A DNA stretch of 64,000 bases, taken from NCBI GenBank assembly GCA_016867395.1, contig VGJS01000008.1, forward strand, positions 44,866 through 108,865, given 5' to 3'. Every line of letters begins with the position of its first letter. Position 1 is the stretch's first letter. This document shows, piece after piece, positions 44,671 to 54,530 of this stretch. A program made the position numbers and the translations under genes. Under the pieces are notes generated by a model, which was not told where the DNA came from, did no database searches, and worked only from the letters and a program-made list of their open reading frames with translations. The stretch comes from Candidatus Handelsmanbacteria bacterium. Lineage in GTDB: Bacteria > Latescibacterota > UBA2968 > UBA8231.

Positions 44671-45543
44671 TCAGTTGTCGGTGTAGCTGCGCAGGCGGGT
44701 GCAGTAGCGGGGGTGGCGGAGCTTGTTGAGGGCCAGTTCCTTGATCTGGCGCACTCGTTCCCGGGTGAGCTTGAAGCGCAGGCCGATCTGGTCCAGGGTC
44801 AGGGGGCAGTCCTGGCCCAGGCCGAAGTACAGGCGCAGCACCTCGGCCTCGCGGGCATTGAGGCTGGTCAGCACCACCTCGATGTTCTCCCGCAGGTTGT
44901 ACTCGATGACCTCCTGCTCGGGGTTGGGCTGGTCCTCGTCGGTGAGCTGGTCGAGCAGGCACTGGTCCTGGGCCTCGTCGAAGGGGGCGTCGAGCGAGCG
45001 GACCGGCTGGGCGTCGACGAGGGTGTCCTCGATCTCCCGGGGGCTCAGGCCCAGGGCCTGGGCGATGCGTTCGGGGGTGGGACGGGCCCCCTGCTGCTGG
45101 AGGGCGTCGCCGGTGCGGGCGATCTTGGCCAGCAGGCCGAGGCGGTTGACCGGCACCCGCACCGTGGACTGCTCGGTGAGGGTCTGGAGGATGGCCTGGC
45201 GTATCCACCACACGGCGTAGGAGATGAATTTGAAGCCACGGGTCTCGTCGAAACGCTCGGCCGCGGTGATCAGGCCCACGTTGCCGGCGCTGATCAGTTC
45301 GGCCAGGGAGAGGCCGCGGTTCTGATACTCCTTGGCCGTCCGGATCACGAAGCGTAGGTTGGCCTCGACCAGGAGGTTGCGGGCTTCGCCGTCGCCCTGG
45401 CGGATGCGGCGGGCCAGGGCGGCTTCGTCCTTGGAGGACAGGGGCCTGGAACCTGCGATGGCTTCGAGGTACGCGGCCAGAAGCGGGTCCCCCTCCGGGG
45501 GGCGATCCTTGGGGTCGAGGGGCTGTCTTTTCTTCTTTTTCAT
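44671..45543 (-). CDS. RpoD/SigA-family RNA polymerase sigma factor
   Basis: NLRFVIRTAKEYQNRGLSLAELISAGNVGLITAAERFDETRGFKFISYAVWWIRQAI; TLDQIGLRFKLTRERVRQIKELALNKLRH. Confidence 0.93.
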   Translation of the reverse strand: MKKKKRQPLDPKDRPPEGDPLLAAYLEAIAGSRPLSSKDEAALARRIRQGDGEARNLLVEANLRFVIRTAKEYQNRGLSLAELISAGNVGLITAAERFDETRGFKFISYAVWWIRQAILQTLTEQSTVRVPVNRLGLLAKIARTGDALQQQGARPTPERIAQALGLSPREIEDTLVDAQPVRSLDAPFDEAQDQCLLDQLTDEDQPNPEQEVIEYNLRENIEVVLTSLNAREAEVLRLYFGLGQDCPLTLDQIGLRFKLTRERVRQIKELALNKLRHPRYCTRLRSYTDN

Positions 45544-45652
45544 AGAATTCGGACCTCGCAGGCGCTGGGGCGAGTGCGTACATAAAATGCTTGAGTTCTG
45601 CTAGGGTTCCCCGCCCAGCGGCTGTTGACAGGGTCAGGCGAAATCCGCTTTT

Positions 45653-46486
45653 TTGTTGCCCACCCGCACCCCAGAGGCATTGGCCTTGGACAAAGAAACC
45701 CGGAGCAGCTTTGCGGAATTGGTGGCTGTGATGGCCCAGCTACGCGGCGAGGGGGGCTGCCCCTGGGACCGCGAGCAGACCCACGCCTCGCTCAAGCCCT
45801 ATTTGGTCGAAGAAGTATACGAGGCCCTGGAGGCCATTGACGGGGGAGACGACGCCGAGCTGCGCCGCGAGCTGGGGGACGTGCTGCTGCAGGTGGTCTT
45901 CCACGCCCAGATCGCCAGCGAGGAGGGGCGCTTCTCCATCGAGGAGGTGTGCCGAGCCATCGTCGACAAGCTGATCCGCCGCCACCCCCACGTCTTTGGC
46001 CAGACCCAGGTGGACGGCGCCGAAGAGGTGCTAGCCAACTGGGAGCGCATCAAGCAGGCCGAGCGCGAGGAAGAGGACAAGCCCGATTCGGCCCTTGAAG
46101 GGGTGCCCCGCCAGCTGCCGGCCCTCCTGCGGGCCCAGCGCATCCAGCACAAGGCCGCCCGGGTAGGCTTCGACTGGCAGGATCTTGCAGGCCCCCTGGC
46201 CAAGGTGGAGGAGGAATTCGGCGAGCTGCGCCGGGCCTCCCAGCAGGGCGCCCGGCAGGAGCTGGAGGGGGAATTCGGGGATCTGCTCTTCGCCCTGGTC
46301 AACACCAGCCGCTTCCTCGAGATCGACGCTGAGGACGCCCTGCGCCGGGCCGTGGACAAGTTCGAGCGCCGCTTCCGCGCCGTGGAGGCCGCCTTCCGCG
46401 CCCAGGGAAAGCCGCTGCAGGAGAGCACCCTGGCAGAGATGGACCAGGTGTGGGAGCAGGTCAAGGCCCAGGAGGTTTCGCCGTGA
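45653..46486 (+). CDS. mazG: Nucleoside triphosphate pyrophosphohydrolase MazG (start uncertain)
   Basis: LRGEGGCPWDREQTHASLKPYLVEEVYEALEAIDGGDDAELRRELGDVLLQVVFHAQIA. Confidence 0.94.
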   Translation: MLPTRTPEALALDKETRSSFAELVAVMAQLRGEGGCPWDREQTHASLKPYLVEEVYEALEAIDGGDDAELRRELGDVLLQVVFHAQIASEEGRFSIEEVCRAIVDKLIRRHPHVFGQTQVDGAEEVLANWERIKQAEREEEDKPDSALEGVPRQLPALLRAQRIQHKAARVGFDWQDLAGPLAKVEEEFGELRRASQQGARQELEGEFGDLLFALVNTSRFLEIDAEDALRRAVDKFERRFRAVEAAFRAQGKPLQESTLAEMDQVWEQVKAQEVSP

Positions 46487-47607
46487 AGATCACCAGCATC
46501 GGCGCGGCACTGCTCTCCCCCTTCCCGTGGGTGCTGGTCAAGGTACGCACCGACGAGGGGCTGGTGGGCATCGGCGAGGCGTACCACGGGGCCGGGGTGC
46601 ATCAGATCACCGTGGACAGGCGCCTGACCCAGGCCCTCATCGGCCAGGACCCCCGCAACGTGGACAAACTCTTCCGCGACATGCAGCGCCGCATGTCGGC
46701 CTCGGGCTTCTACCAGGGGGCGGTGATGAGCGCCATCAGCGGCATCGAGATGGCCCTGTGGGATCTGACCGGCCAGGCCTGCGGGGTACCCATTTGGCAA
46801 CTCCTGGGCGGCAGATTCCGCGAGCGGATCCGGCTCTACAACGACTGCCACGCCGGCGAGGAGGACGACCCCTCCTCGTGGGTGGCCAAGGCCAAGGAGG
46901 TGGAGGCCCGGGGCTTCGATGCCCTCAAGTTCGACATCGACCCGCGCCCCTCCACCCGCGACCCGTACAACCGGGGCATCCGCAACCGCGACATCGCCTA
47001 TTTCATCGAAGTAGTGCGGGCAGTGCGCGAAGCTCTGGACCCGGACACGGACCTGGCCATCGATGCCCATTGGTACTACGCCCCGGCCGACATCCTCAAG
47101 GTGGCCTACGCCTTCGAGGGATTGAACCTGCTCTGGCTGGAGGACCCCATCCCGCCGGAGAACATCGACGCCATGGCCAAGGTCAAGGCCGCCACCCGCA
47201 CTCCCATCTGCACCGGCGAGAACTTCTACACCCGTTTCGGTTTCCGCCAACTGATCGAGTCGCAGGCGGCCGACATCATCTCCCCGGATTTGGCCAAGGC
47301 CGGCGGCCTGCTCGAAGGCCGGCGCATCGCCGACCTGGCCGATATGTACTATGTCCCTCTCTCGCCCCACAATATCTGCGGGCCGGTGGGCACCATCGCC
47401 GCCTGCCACGTCTGCGCCGCGGCGCCCAACTTCCAGGTCCTCGAATTCCACCATCTGGACAACGAGTTGTGGAACACCCTGACCGTGGAGCGGGATCTGA
47501 TCCAACATGGGCACATCGCGGTGCCCACTCGGCCGGGACTGGGTGTCTCTGTAGATGAGGAGGTGGCGCGCCGGGTGACCGCAGAGGATCTGGGGTTTTT
47601 TAACTAA
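46483..47607 (+). CDS. Mandelate racemase/muconate lactonizing enzyme (enolase superfamily)
   Basis: DLAIDAHWYYAPADILKVAYAFEGLNLLWLEDPIPPENIDAMAKVKAATRTPICTGENFYTRFGFRQLIE. Confidence 0.9.
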   Translation: MKITSIGAALLSPFPWVLVKVRTDEGLVGIGEAYHGAGVHQITVDRRLTQALIGQDPRNVDKLFRDMQRRMSASGFYQGAVMSAISGIEMALWDLTGQACGVPIWQLLGGRFRERIRLYNDCHAGEEDDPSSWVAKAKEVEARGFDALKFDIDPRPSTRDPYNRGIRNRDIAYFIEVVRAVREALDPDTDLAIDAHWYYAPADILKVAYAFEGLNLLWLEDPIPPENIDAMAKVKAATRTPICTGENFYTRFGFRQLIESQAADIISPDLAKAGGLLEGRRIADLADMYYVPLSPHNICGPVGTIAACHVCAAAPNFQVLEFHHLDNELWNTLTVERDLIQHGHIAVPTRPGLGVSVDEEVARRVTAEDLGFFN

Positions 47608-49183
47608 AGCTGTTCTCCCAGGGCCCCAAGTCCGCGTCCTGGCCGCGGTTGAAGTGCCGGCCCATCAGGTAGCTGATCTCCAACTCTACATCGCGCACCC
47701 GGATCTCGGGCAGGGCCTGGGGGTCGGTCTTGAGCAGGGTGATCTCCAGCAGATTCTCGCCCCGGCGGGGCCAGTGTCCCTGGTCGAGCCGGAACACGAA
47801 CCAGTACCCCGAGCCGGTGCGGTAACGGGGGGCCTTCATCCGGTAGGTCTCGTTGATCACGCGTATCCTTTCCAGGGGCAGGGCCTTGCTGTTGAGGCAA
47901 AAGCGCAGCCGATGGCGCTCGTTCAGCCCCATGACCCGCACCCGCAAGAGCACCCGATGCACCCGGCCCGCCTGCTGCCAGCGCCGCAAATCGTCGCTGA
48001 TCTGCAAGGGCAGCGCCACCGGCTGCTTCAGGTGCAGGGGCGCCGGCAGCACCATCTCCAGTCCGGGCTCGCGGATGGGATTGGGATAGCGCCCGGTCTC
48101 GGTGGGGATGAAGTAGGTCTTGTCCTTGGGCGCCATCACCTCGGGATGGGGCAGCTCGCGCAGTTTCTCGTAGAAGGGCGCTTGGTATGGCCAGTTGCCG
48201 AACCAGTGCGCCAGGTACAATCCATCCACCCCCTGGGCCCAGTAATTGCAGGCCCCGGCGCGGACCATCTCGATAGAAGCATCCGAGAGCCGGTCCGAAT
48301 CCACCAGGCTCTGGATGGCGGCCAGCACTCGGCAACCGCTGCCCCTGGCCGCCTTCACCAGGGGCCGAAAGTCGGCCATCTGGTCGAGCAGCTCCGGCCC
48401 GGAGAAGTTCTGGCCCACCAGCACGTCGGCGATGCCCCGCCGCAACCACTCCCGCACGTCCAGCCCCACCTCCATGCAGCCTTTGATACTGGCGGGGATG
48501 CGGATCACCAGCTCGCGTCCCTTGCCGCTCTGCTTGACCGCCTGGTACACCCGCTCGATCCAGTCGGTCATCAGCTGGCGGCCTTTTTTGCAATTGGACG
48601 GATGGAAGTAGTACGGCTGGTAGTTCATCTGCAACTCGAAACCCTCCACCGGATAGTTCCGGAGTACCTCCTCGATAAGGGCGAAGCGCTCCTGGCGCAC
48701 CTCCTCGTGGACAAAGTCAAGGCAGGTAGTCCCGGGAAAGCCGGGCGGCAGTTCCCCTTGCGCGCCGATCTCCAGGTGCTGGCTGCCGAAGCGAAATTCG
48801 GAGCAACGCACATCCTGCTCGCGCGGCCCCCGGCCCTGCTGCACCAGCAGTGTGGGGTAGATCAGCAGCCCCTTGGCCCTGGCCCGCTCGCAGACCACCC
48901 GCAAGGGATCCAGGCCCCCGCGGATCATCTGGCTGGCATTGCGGTGGGCCCGCTGGAAGACCAGGTGCGGCCAGCGCTCGACGTTGTCGCCCCACAATTC
49001 GCCCACTCTGGTGTCGTGCAGCACGGTGCGGCCGTCTCCGAGGCAGAACATCAGCGCCTCGACGGGGGTGCCCACCAGCTCGTCCACCGCGGCTTCCATC
49101 TCCGCCTGCTGCATGGGCGGCTCGTACATATAGATGAGGGGGTGCCGGCTGTCGTGGAAGAACATGATACGCGGTTTAGCCAT
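47600..49183 (-). CDS. Conserved-looking hypothetical protein, possible TIM-barrel glycosyl hydrolase-like N-terminal domain
   Basis: Intact 527-aa ORF; alternating beta/alpha pattern (GLLIYPTLLVQQ, VEGFELQMNYQPYYF, IADVLVGQNF, GCRVLAAIQS); family not firmly recognised. Confidence 0.6.
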   Translation of the reverse strand: MAKPRIMFFHDSRHPLIYMYEPPMQQAEMEAAVDELVGTPVEALMFCLGDGRTVLHDTRVGELWGDNVERWPHLVFQRAHRNASQMIRGGLDPLRVVCERARAKGLLIYPTLLVQQGRGPREQDVRCSEFRFGSQHLEIGAQGELPPGFPGTTCLDFVHEEVRQERFALIEEVLRNYPVEGFELQMNYQPYYFHPSNCKKGRQLMTDWIERVYQAVKQSGKGRELVIRIPASIKGCMEVGLDVREWLRRGIADVLVGQNFSGPELLDQMADFRPLVKAARGSGCRVLAAIQSLVDSDRLSDASIEMVRAGACNYWAQGVDGLYLAHWFGNWPYQAPFYEKLRELPHPEVMAPKDKTYFIPTETGRYPNPIREPGLEMVLPAPLHLKQPVALPLQISDDLRRWQQAGRVHRVLLRVRVMGLNERHRLRFCLNSKALPLERIRVINETYRMKAPRYRTGSGYWFVFRLDQGHWPRRGENLLEITLLKTDPQALPEIRVRDVELEISYLMGRHFNRGQDADLGPWENSFS

Positions 49184-49378
49184 GATCTTTTCTCTTGCTC
49201 GCAGGTCAGTGGGGGAAGGCGGCGCACCCAATTTACAATAAAGGCAGAGAGGTGAAAAACCAGCGGGGACTAAGCGGCAATAGCGGCGGCGGGCCGGCCA
49301 GGGAAAGGTGCCGCCGGCTTGACACTGGCCGGCAGCGTGGCTTTATTGGGCCCACCCTCAAACCGACGGATCGCAACG

Positions 49379-50494
49379 ATGACTGACAACCCCCTGCCCG
49401 ATATGGCACTCGCGGAAACCCCCGCTGACCAGGACCTGTGGGCCACTGGCCGCAACACCGGACCCAGGTACAACGAGCCGCCCAAGAAGAGCCGGGTTAA
49501 ATGGTACCGCTGTTACGTGTCCCGCGAGGAACTGGCCCGGCTCAACAAGCGCAGCGATATCCTCGGCTTCGCCCAGACCCTGGGGCACCTGGGGGTGCTG
49601 GCCCTGTCCGCCGGGGCCGCCATCTACTCCTCGCTGCACTGGCCCTGGTACGCAACCGCCTTGCTGGTCTTCGTCAACGGGCATTTCTGGCATTTCCTGA
49701 TCAACGGCTTCCACGAACTGATCCATGACACGGTGTTTCGCACCACCTGGCTCAACGGGTTCTTCCTGCGCATCTTCTCCTTCCTCGGCTGGCACAATCA
49801 CCACCACTTCTGGGCCAGCCACACCGAGCACCACAAGTACACCCTGCACCCACCCGACGACTTAGAGGTAGTGCTGCCGGCCAAGGTGGACACGGGCAGT
49901 GTGTGGAAGTGGGGCATCGTCAACTACAATTACCCTTACCATCTATTCAAGGGGAAGCTCAAGAACTTCACAGGGTACCTCAACACCGCGGACAAGTGGA
50001 CCGGGATGCTCTTCCCCACCAGCGATCCGGAGCGCCGCCGCGCCTACACCCGCTGGGAGCGCCTCATGCTGGCCGGGCACCTGCTCATCGCCGGGGTCTC
50101 GCTGGCCTTTGGCCTGTGGGTGGTGCCTCTGGTAATCACCGTCCCGATGATGTTCGGGGCCTGGCTGCAGTTCTTCTGCAACTCCGTCCAGCACATCGGC
50201 CTACAGGACAAGGTGCCGGACTTCCGCCTCTGCTGCCGCACCGTCTACCTCAATCCTTTCGTGCAGTTCCTCTACTGGCACATGAACTACCACACCGAGC
50301 ACCATATGTACGCCGGCGTTCCCTGCTACAAGCTCCACCGCCTGCACCAACTCATCAAGGCCGAGATGCCGCCCTGCCCCGACGGGTTGCGCCAGACCTG
50401 GAAACACATCAACGAGATCCAGCGCCGGCAGGAGCGCGAGCCGGGCTACCAGTACGCCCCGGAACTGCCCCCCCCGGTCCGACGCCGCCACTAG
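49379..50494 (+). CDS. Fatty acid desaturase family protein
   Basis: Histidine boxes NGFHELIHD, HNHHHFWASHTEHHKYTLH, HMNYHTEHHMY. Confidence 0.9.
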   Translation: MTDNPLPDMALAETPADQDLWATGRNTGPRYNEPPKKSRVKWYRCYVSREELARLNKRSDILGFAQTLGHLGVLALSAGAAIYSSLHWPWYATALLVFVNGHFWHFLINGFHELIHDTVFRTTWLNGFFLRIFSFLGWHNHHHFWASHTEHHKYTLHPPDDLEVVLPAKVDTGSVWKWGIVNYNYPYHLFKGKLKNFTGYLNTADKWTGMLFPTSDPERRRAYTRWERLMLAGHLLIAGVSLAFGLWVVPLVITVPMMFGAWLQFFCNSVQHIGLQDKVPDFRLCCRTVYLNPFVQFLYWHMNYHTEHHMYAGVPCYKLHRLHQLIKAEMPPCPDGLRQTWKHINEIQRRQEREPGYQYAPELPPPVRRRH

Positions 50495-50766
50495 GCTCTA
50501 AGCTGCACCCGCTTTCTCTTTCACCCGGACCCCGACTCCGGACCCTCCGAGTAGACCATCATCACCCGGATGTGCGCCAAGCCCCGGCGCCAATCCGGGG
50601 CGGGTACTGGCCCCCCGATTCCCGCTAGCCCGACGATTGCCTGCGCGGATAATCCCCTTGAAGCTCCTTTTTTTTCGTGGTAGCCATTTTTAATTATAAT
50701 TATTATTGGAAATTTTATATTTTAATTAAAGTTGCCACAAATCGAGAAGTGCGGGTCATGGACGAT

Positions 50767-52165
50767 GAATCGCAGTCATGAGTCCCCTATGGCCGCGGCG
50801 GCCCTAGCCGTCGAACTTGCCCGGACCCGGCGTGACCTGGCGCGTGAGCAGACCCTGGGCCGTATCCGCGACCAGCTCATGGCCATGCACAGCCTGGAGG
50901 AGGTGCCCGGGAGGCTCTAAGCAACCTGGGTCGAGGAACTGAGGAGCCTGGGCACCCCCATTTGCCGCACCTCCCCGCAATTCCCCTCGGCCAGGGAGGG
51001 GCACTTCTCCAGCTACCGCGCCTTTTTCTTGTGTGAGCAGCAGCGGGAAAGCGGCTGCCTGGCCGACTATCCCTGGGTGGCGGAGGTCTCGCGCTACGGA
51101 CAGCCGGTGGTGGTGGGTGGGGAGCGCCTCAGGCAGAGCCCCATGCCCGCGGAGGTCCAAAGCCCGGTGGAGGTGTCCCTGCCGGGCGGGGGCTCCCTGG
51201 CGATGAATAGCCTGCAGGAGGATGCCTTTGACGAGGAGGCAGTCCAGTTTCTCCGACAGGTGGCCCGTTTGCTGGCCCGAAGACTGGAAGGGCTGGAGAC
51301 CCTGGAGGCCCTGCGCCGGGCCAAGGAGACGCAGCGCATCGAGCTTGCGGTGCAGCAGCTGCGCAACGAGACCCTGCAGATGCAGCAGGTGGGAGGTGGG
51401 GGACTGGAGAAGGGTCGTGGCCGCCGTCGAGCGGGTACTGATAACCCTGGTGGAGTTCAGGGACTGCGGCATCAGCCTCATAGACTTCCAGCGCCATCGC
51501 TACGTGGATTACGAGACGGCCACCGGGCGGATCATCGAGAAGCACTACGAAACCCTCCCGCGTGCCCTGGGCCAGGCCATGGAGACCGGCAGGCCGGTGT
51601 ATTAGCGCAACCAAGTGGCGATCGATCAGTTCGGGGACCAGGTTCCGGCGGGGGCCGTCAGTGTGCTCGACGTGCCCTTCAGCGGGGCTACCCTCGCCAT
51701 CAACAGCCCTCGGGAAGACGCCTTCAGCGGCCGGGACATCGCCATCCTCGGGCAGTTCGCGCAGGTGCTGTCCGAGGCGCACCGCCGGCTGGAAGATCTG
51801 AAGAACCTGGCCCTGCAGGAGGAGCACCTCCGCCAGATGCAGAGACTGGAGGCCATCGGGGTGGCCCACGAGATCAACAATCCCCTCACTTCGGTGCTGG
51901 GTTTCAGCGAGCGGTTGCTGCACCGAGAGCTGGACCCCCAGGTCCACGAGTACCTCGCCATCCTCCACCAGGAGGGGCCGCGGGCCCACCAGATCGCCGA
52001 CCAGCTGTTGCAGTTCGTGCGCCGCCAGAGGGTCCGGCTGGCAGCTCCTTTCCCTCACACCTCTGGCGCAGGAGGTGCTAGCGCTGGTGGGCCAGCCATT
52101 CGACCTGGACCACGTGCGGCTGAGCGCGGCGCTGGCCCCGCATCTGCGGCCGGTGAGGGAAAAAC
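50767..52165 (+). pseudogene. Degenerate GAF-domain sensor histidine kinase, truncated before HATPase
   Basis: MNRSHESPMAAAALAVELARTRRDLAREQTLGRIRDQLMAMHSLEEVPGRL*ATWVEELRS; TAA 50918, TAG 51603, frameshifts; HisKA IGVAHEINNPLTSVLGFSERLL. Confidence 0.82.
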
Positions 52166-53449
52166 CGGCCAGCTCTCGGTGCTGCCCCCTCTGTGGGTGG
52201 ACCAGGGGCAGATGCGCGCCTGCTGGGTGTTGCTCGACGAGCACCCTCTGCCGCTGCGGGCAGAGACGGTGGAAACCTGCCTGGCCGACGCCGGGATCTG
52301 CGCCGGGGTACATTCCGGCCGCGTCGAGGAACTGGCTGCCCTGGTGCAGCAGGGCCGGCATCCCCTGGGGATTTTTCCGCTACCCCAGGGCCTGCTGCCG
52401 GTACACGGGCAGGACGCCCAGGTCGAGATCCTGGTGGATGTCTAGCGCCGGCCGGGCAAGGAGATGGATGACGGCTTCTTTGACTTCCGCGAGGTGAACT
52501 TCACCCCCAGCACCGGAGTAGGGCAGCTCATCGCGCAAAGGCCGCAGCCGGTGCCGGGCAGGGTCGGGTACGACGTGAAGGGCCGGGTCCTGGAGGCGCG
52601 CCAGGGCCTGGACTATCCGCTAAAGGCCCGGTCCCACGTGGAGGTGCGCCGCGAAAAAGGGGTGGAACTGTACTTGGCCACCATCGACGAGGTGGTGCGG
52701 ATAAGCGTCGACGCGCTGAAGGTAATCTGGCAATTGGCAGTGAAGGGAGACATCGACTTTGGCCCCGGCAACCTGGATTTCCGGGGGACGTGTGCGTCGA
52801 TGGCTCGGTAGTGCAGGGCTTCTCGGTAAAGGCGACGGGCAGCATCACCAACACCCCCGAAACCGGCAGCATTATGCAAGCCGCCGAAGATGTCACCGTG
52901 GTCCGGGGCATCCTGGGGCGGCGGACCCGGGTGCAGGCCGGCGGCGACCTGCGCGCCCAGTTCACCCAGGAGGCCCGGGTGGAGGCGGGAGGGGATTTCA
53001 CCGCCGGCAATCATGTCTACCGCGCCCTGCTGCACGCCGCCGGCAAGGTGCTGGTCCTCAAGGGAGGGGGAAGCCGGGGTAGGGGCATCCTGGGCGGCGA
53101 GGTATGGGGACAGGAAGGGGTTGAGGTCTACCAACTCGGTTCGCCCAATGGGGTGGCCGGCGCCGTCGTGGCCGGTCTGGAGCCCTGGCAGGCCAAACAA
53201 CTGGATCGGCTCAAGACCAGTGCCGGCACCTGCGAGGAGCACATCCAGATAGAGCTGCGCCGCTTCAACCTGACCCGCATCGACCTGGGGCAGATCCGCA
53301 ACATTGTGGCCGCGGCTACCGGCCCTCACCGCACGGTGCTGATACACCAAACCCACCAGCTAGGACAGTTGGTGCAGCTCTACAAGAAACTCCAGGGCGA
53401 GCAACAGACACTCGAAGGGCGGATCAGGACCACGGTCAAGGGGGTTTGA
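52166..53449 (+). pseudogene. Degenerate FapA/DUF342-like polymer-forming protein
   Basis: DDGFFDFREVNFTPSTGVGQLIAQRPQPVPGRVGYDVKGRVL...DIDFGPGNLDFRG then shifted frame VDGSVVQGFSVKATGSIT...VTVVRGILGRRTRVQAGGDLRAQF; TAG 52443. Confidence 0.78.
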
Positions 53450-53471
53450 TCAAAGTGCGTCGGCAGGCGTG

Positions 53472-53621
53472 TTAGCAGTAGCCGCGGTATTCGGCGAGGA
53501 TACGCGCCTCGTAGCAGACCTGTAGCACCCCCATGGCCACCAGCCGCACCAACTCAACCGGCGGTCCATAGGGGGAGAGCAGTCCTGAGACCAGGACATT
53601 GGTGTCCAACACTACCCTCAC
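53472..53621 (-). pseudogene. Truncated PIN-domain toxin (VapC-like)
   Basis: VRVVLDTNVLVSGLLSPYGPPVELVRLVAMGVLQVCYEARILAEYRGYC*; stops after ~49 residues; 4-nt overlap with antitoxin. Confidence 0.75.
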
Positions 53622-53905
53622 CGGGCACGCCCCTTGCGCACCGCCGCGATCTCGGCCTCGATCTCCTTCTTAGACAGGCGGTCAGTCCCCGCCTTCACAG
53701 AGGTCTGCTGCATGGCCGTCACTGCGGCCAGGGCGCGGGCACGGCGCACTGCCACCAGCGATTCCTCCAGGGTGTCCTCCGAGGTCGCCGAGAGCACGGC
53801 AATGGGTTTGCCATTGGAGGTGACCACTAAGTCTTTCTCCGCGGCCAATGTTTTCCAAATGGCCGCCGACTTGCCGCGCAACTCCCTGACACTGACAAAG
53901 CGCAT
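53618..53905 (-). CDS. Phd/YefM-like type II antitoxin
   Basis: MRFVSVRELRGKSAAIWKTLAAEKDLVVTSNGKPIAVLSATSEDTLEESL. Confidence 0.82.
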   Translation of the reverse strand: MRFVSVRELRGKSAAIWKTLAAEKDLVVTSNGKPIAVLSATSEDTLEESLVAVRRARALAAVTAMQQTSVKAGTDRLSKKEIEAEIAAVRKGRAR

Positions 53906-54070
53906 ATCCGCCTCCTTGTGTACACATACGTGTACACAAACGCGTATCTTCTATCAACCCTCCCGAGACTTCGGCCGGCTCTGAGGGATGGTGGAGTAGA
54001 TCGGCGGCAAACTACTTGCAGAGGAGAACTAGGCCATATCTATACACGGCGGAGAAGACGAGGGAAAACA

Positions 54071-54105
54071 AAAAGCGCCACCCTTGCTGTGGGGATGGCG
54101 CTTTT
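54071..54105 (-). terminator. Rho-independent terminator of tmRNA
   Basis: AAAAGCGCCA...TGGCGCTTTT hairpin directly downstream of the tmRNA CCA end. Confidence 0.85.
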
Positions 54106-54109
54106 GAAT

Positions 54110-54467
54110 TGGTGGAGGCGGCGGGACTCGAACCCGCGTCCGAGAGCAGTTCCACCGGGCCGCTACGTGCGTAGTCGGTTTTTTAATCTCGCCCCCTGAG
54201 TCTCCAACCGACAAGATGCCCAGAGGGCCAGTTCAGTAGATCTCACCTACAGCCCCTGAACGGAAGCTGTTGGCCAGCCTGCTATAGGATGACACCGGTT
54301 CCAGCGGCGCAGGCACCACTAGTTCCAGTGGGTCGCCTAATTACTTAGGCGGCCAGTGCGTAGTTGTTATCGTTGGCGATTAAAGGTTTCCCAAAGTTTT
54401 TACGAGGCTTCGGGACCTCGGCACGCAACCCTAGCTTCTCCGTCCCCGTCGAAGCCAGATCGCCCCC
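54110..54467 (-). ncRNA. ssrA: Transfer-messenger RNA (tmRNA)
   Basis: 5' GGGGGCGATCTGGCTTCGACGGGGAC; 3' GGACGCGGGTTCGAGTCCCGCCGCCTCCACCA (minus strand); tag ORF ANDNNYALAA* at 54345-54377. Confidence 0.97.
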
Positions 54468-54493
54468 AAAGTCGATTGTCAAAGATCGGGAAG

Positions 54494-54522
54494 AATATAC
54501 CCGCACTGGCGACCCCTGTCAA
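54494..54522 (-). promoter_or_regulatory. Consensus sigma70 promoter of ssrA
   Basis: Minus strand TTGACA - 17 nt - TATATT, ~27 nt upstream of the mature 5' end. Confidence 0.8.
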
Positions 54523-54530
54523 CGCGGGCA

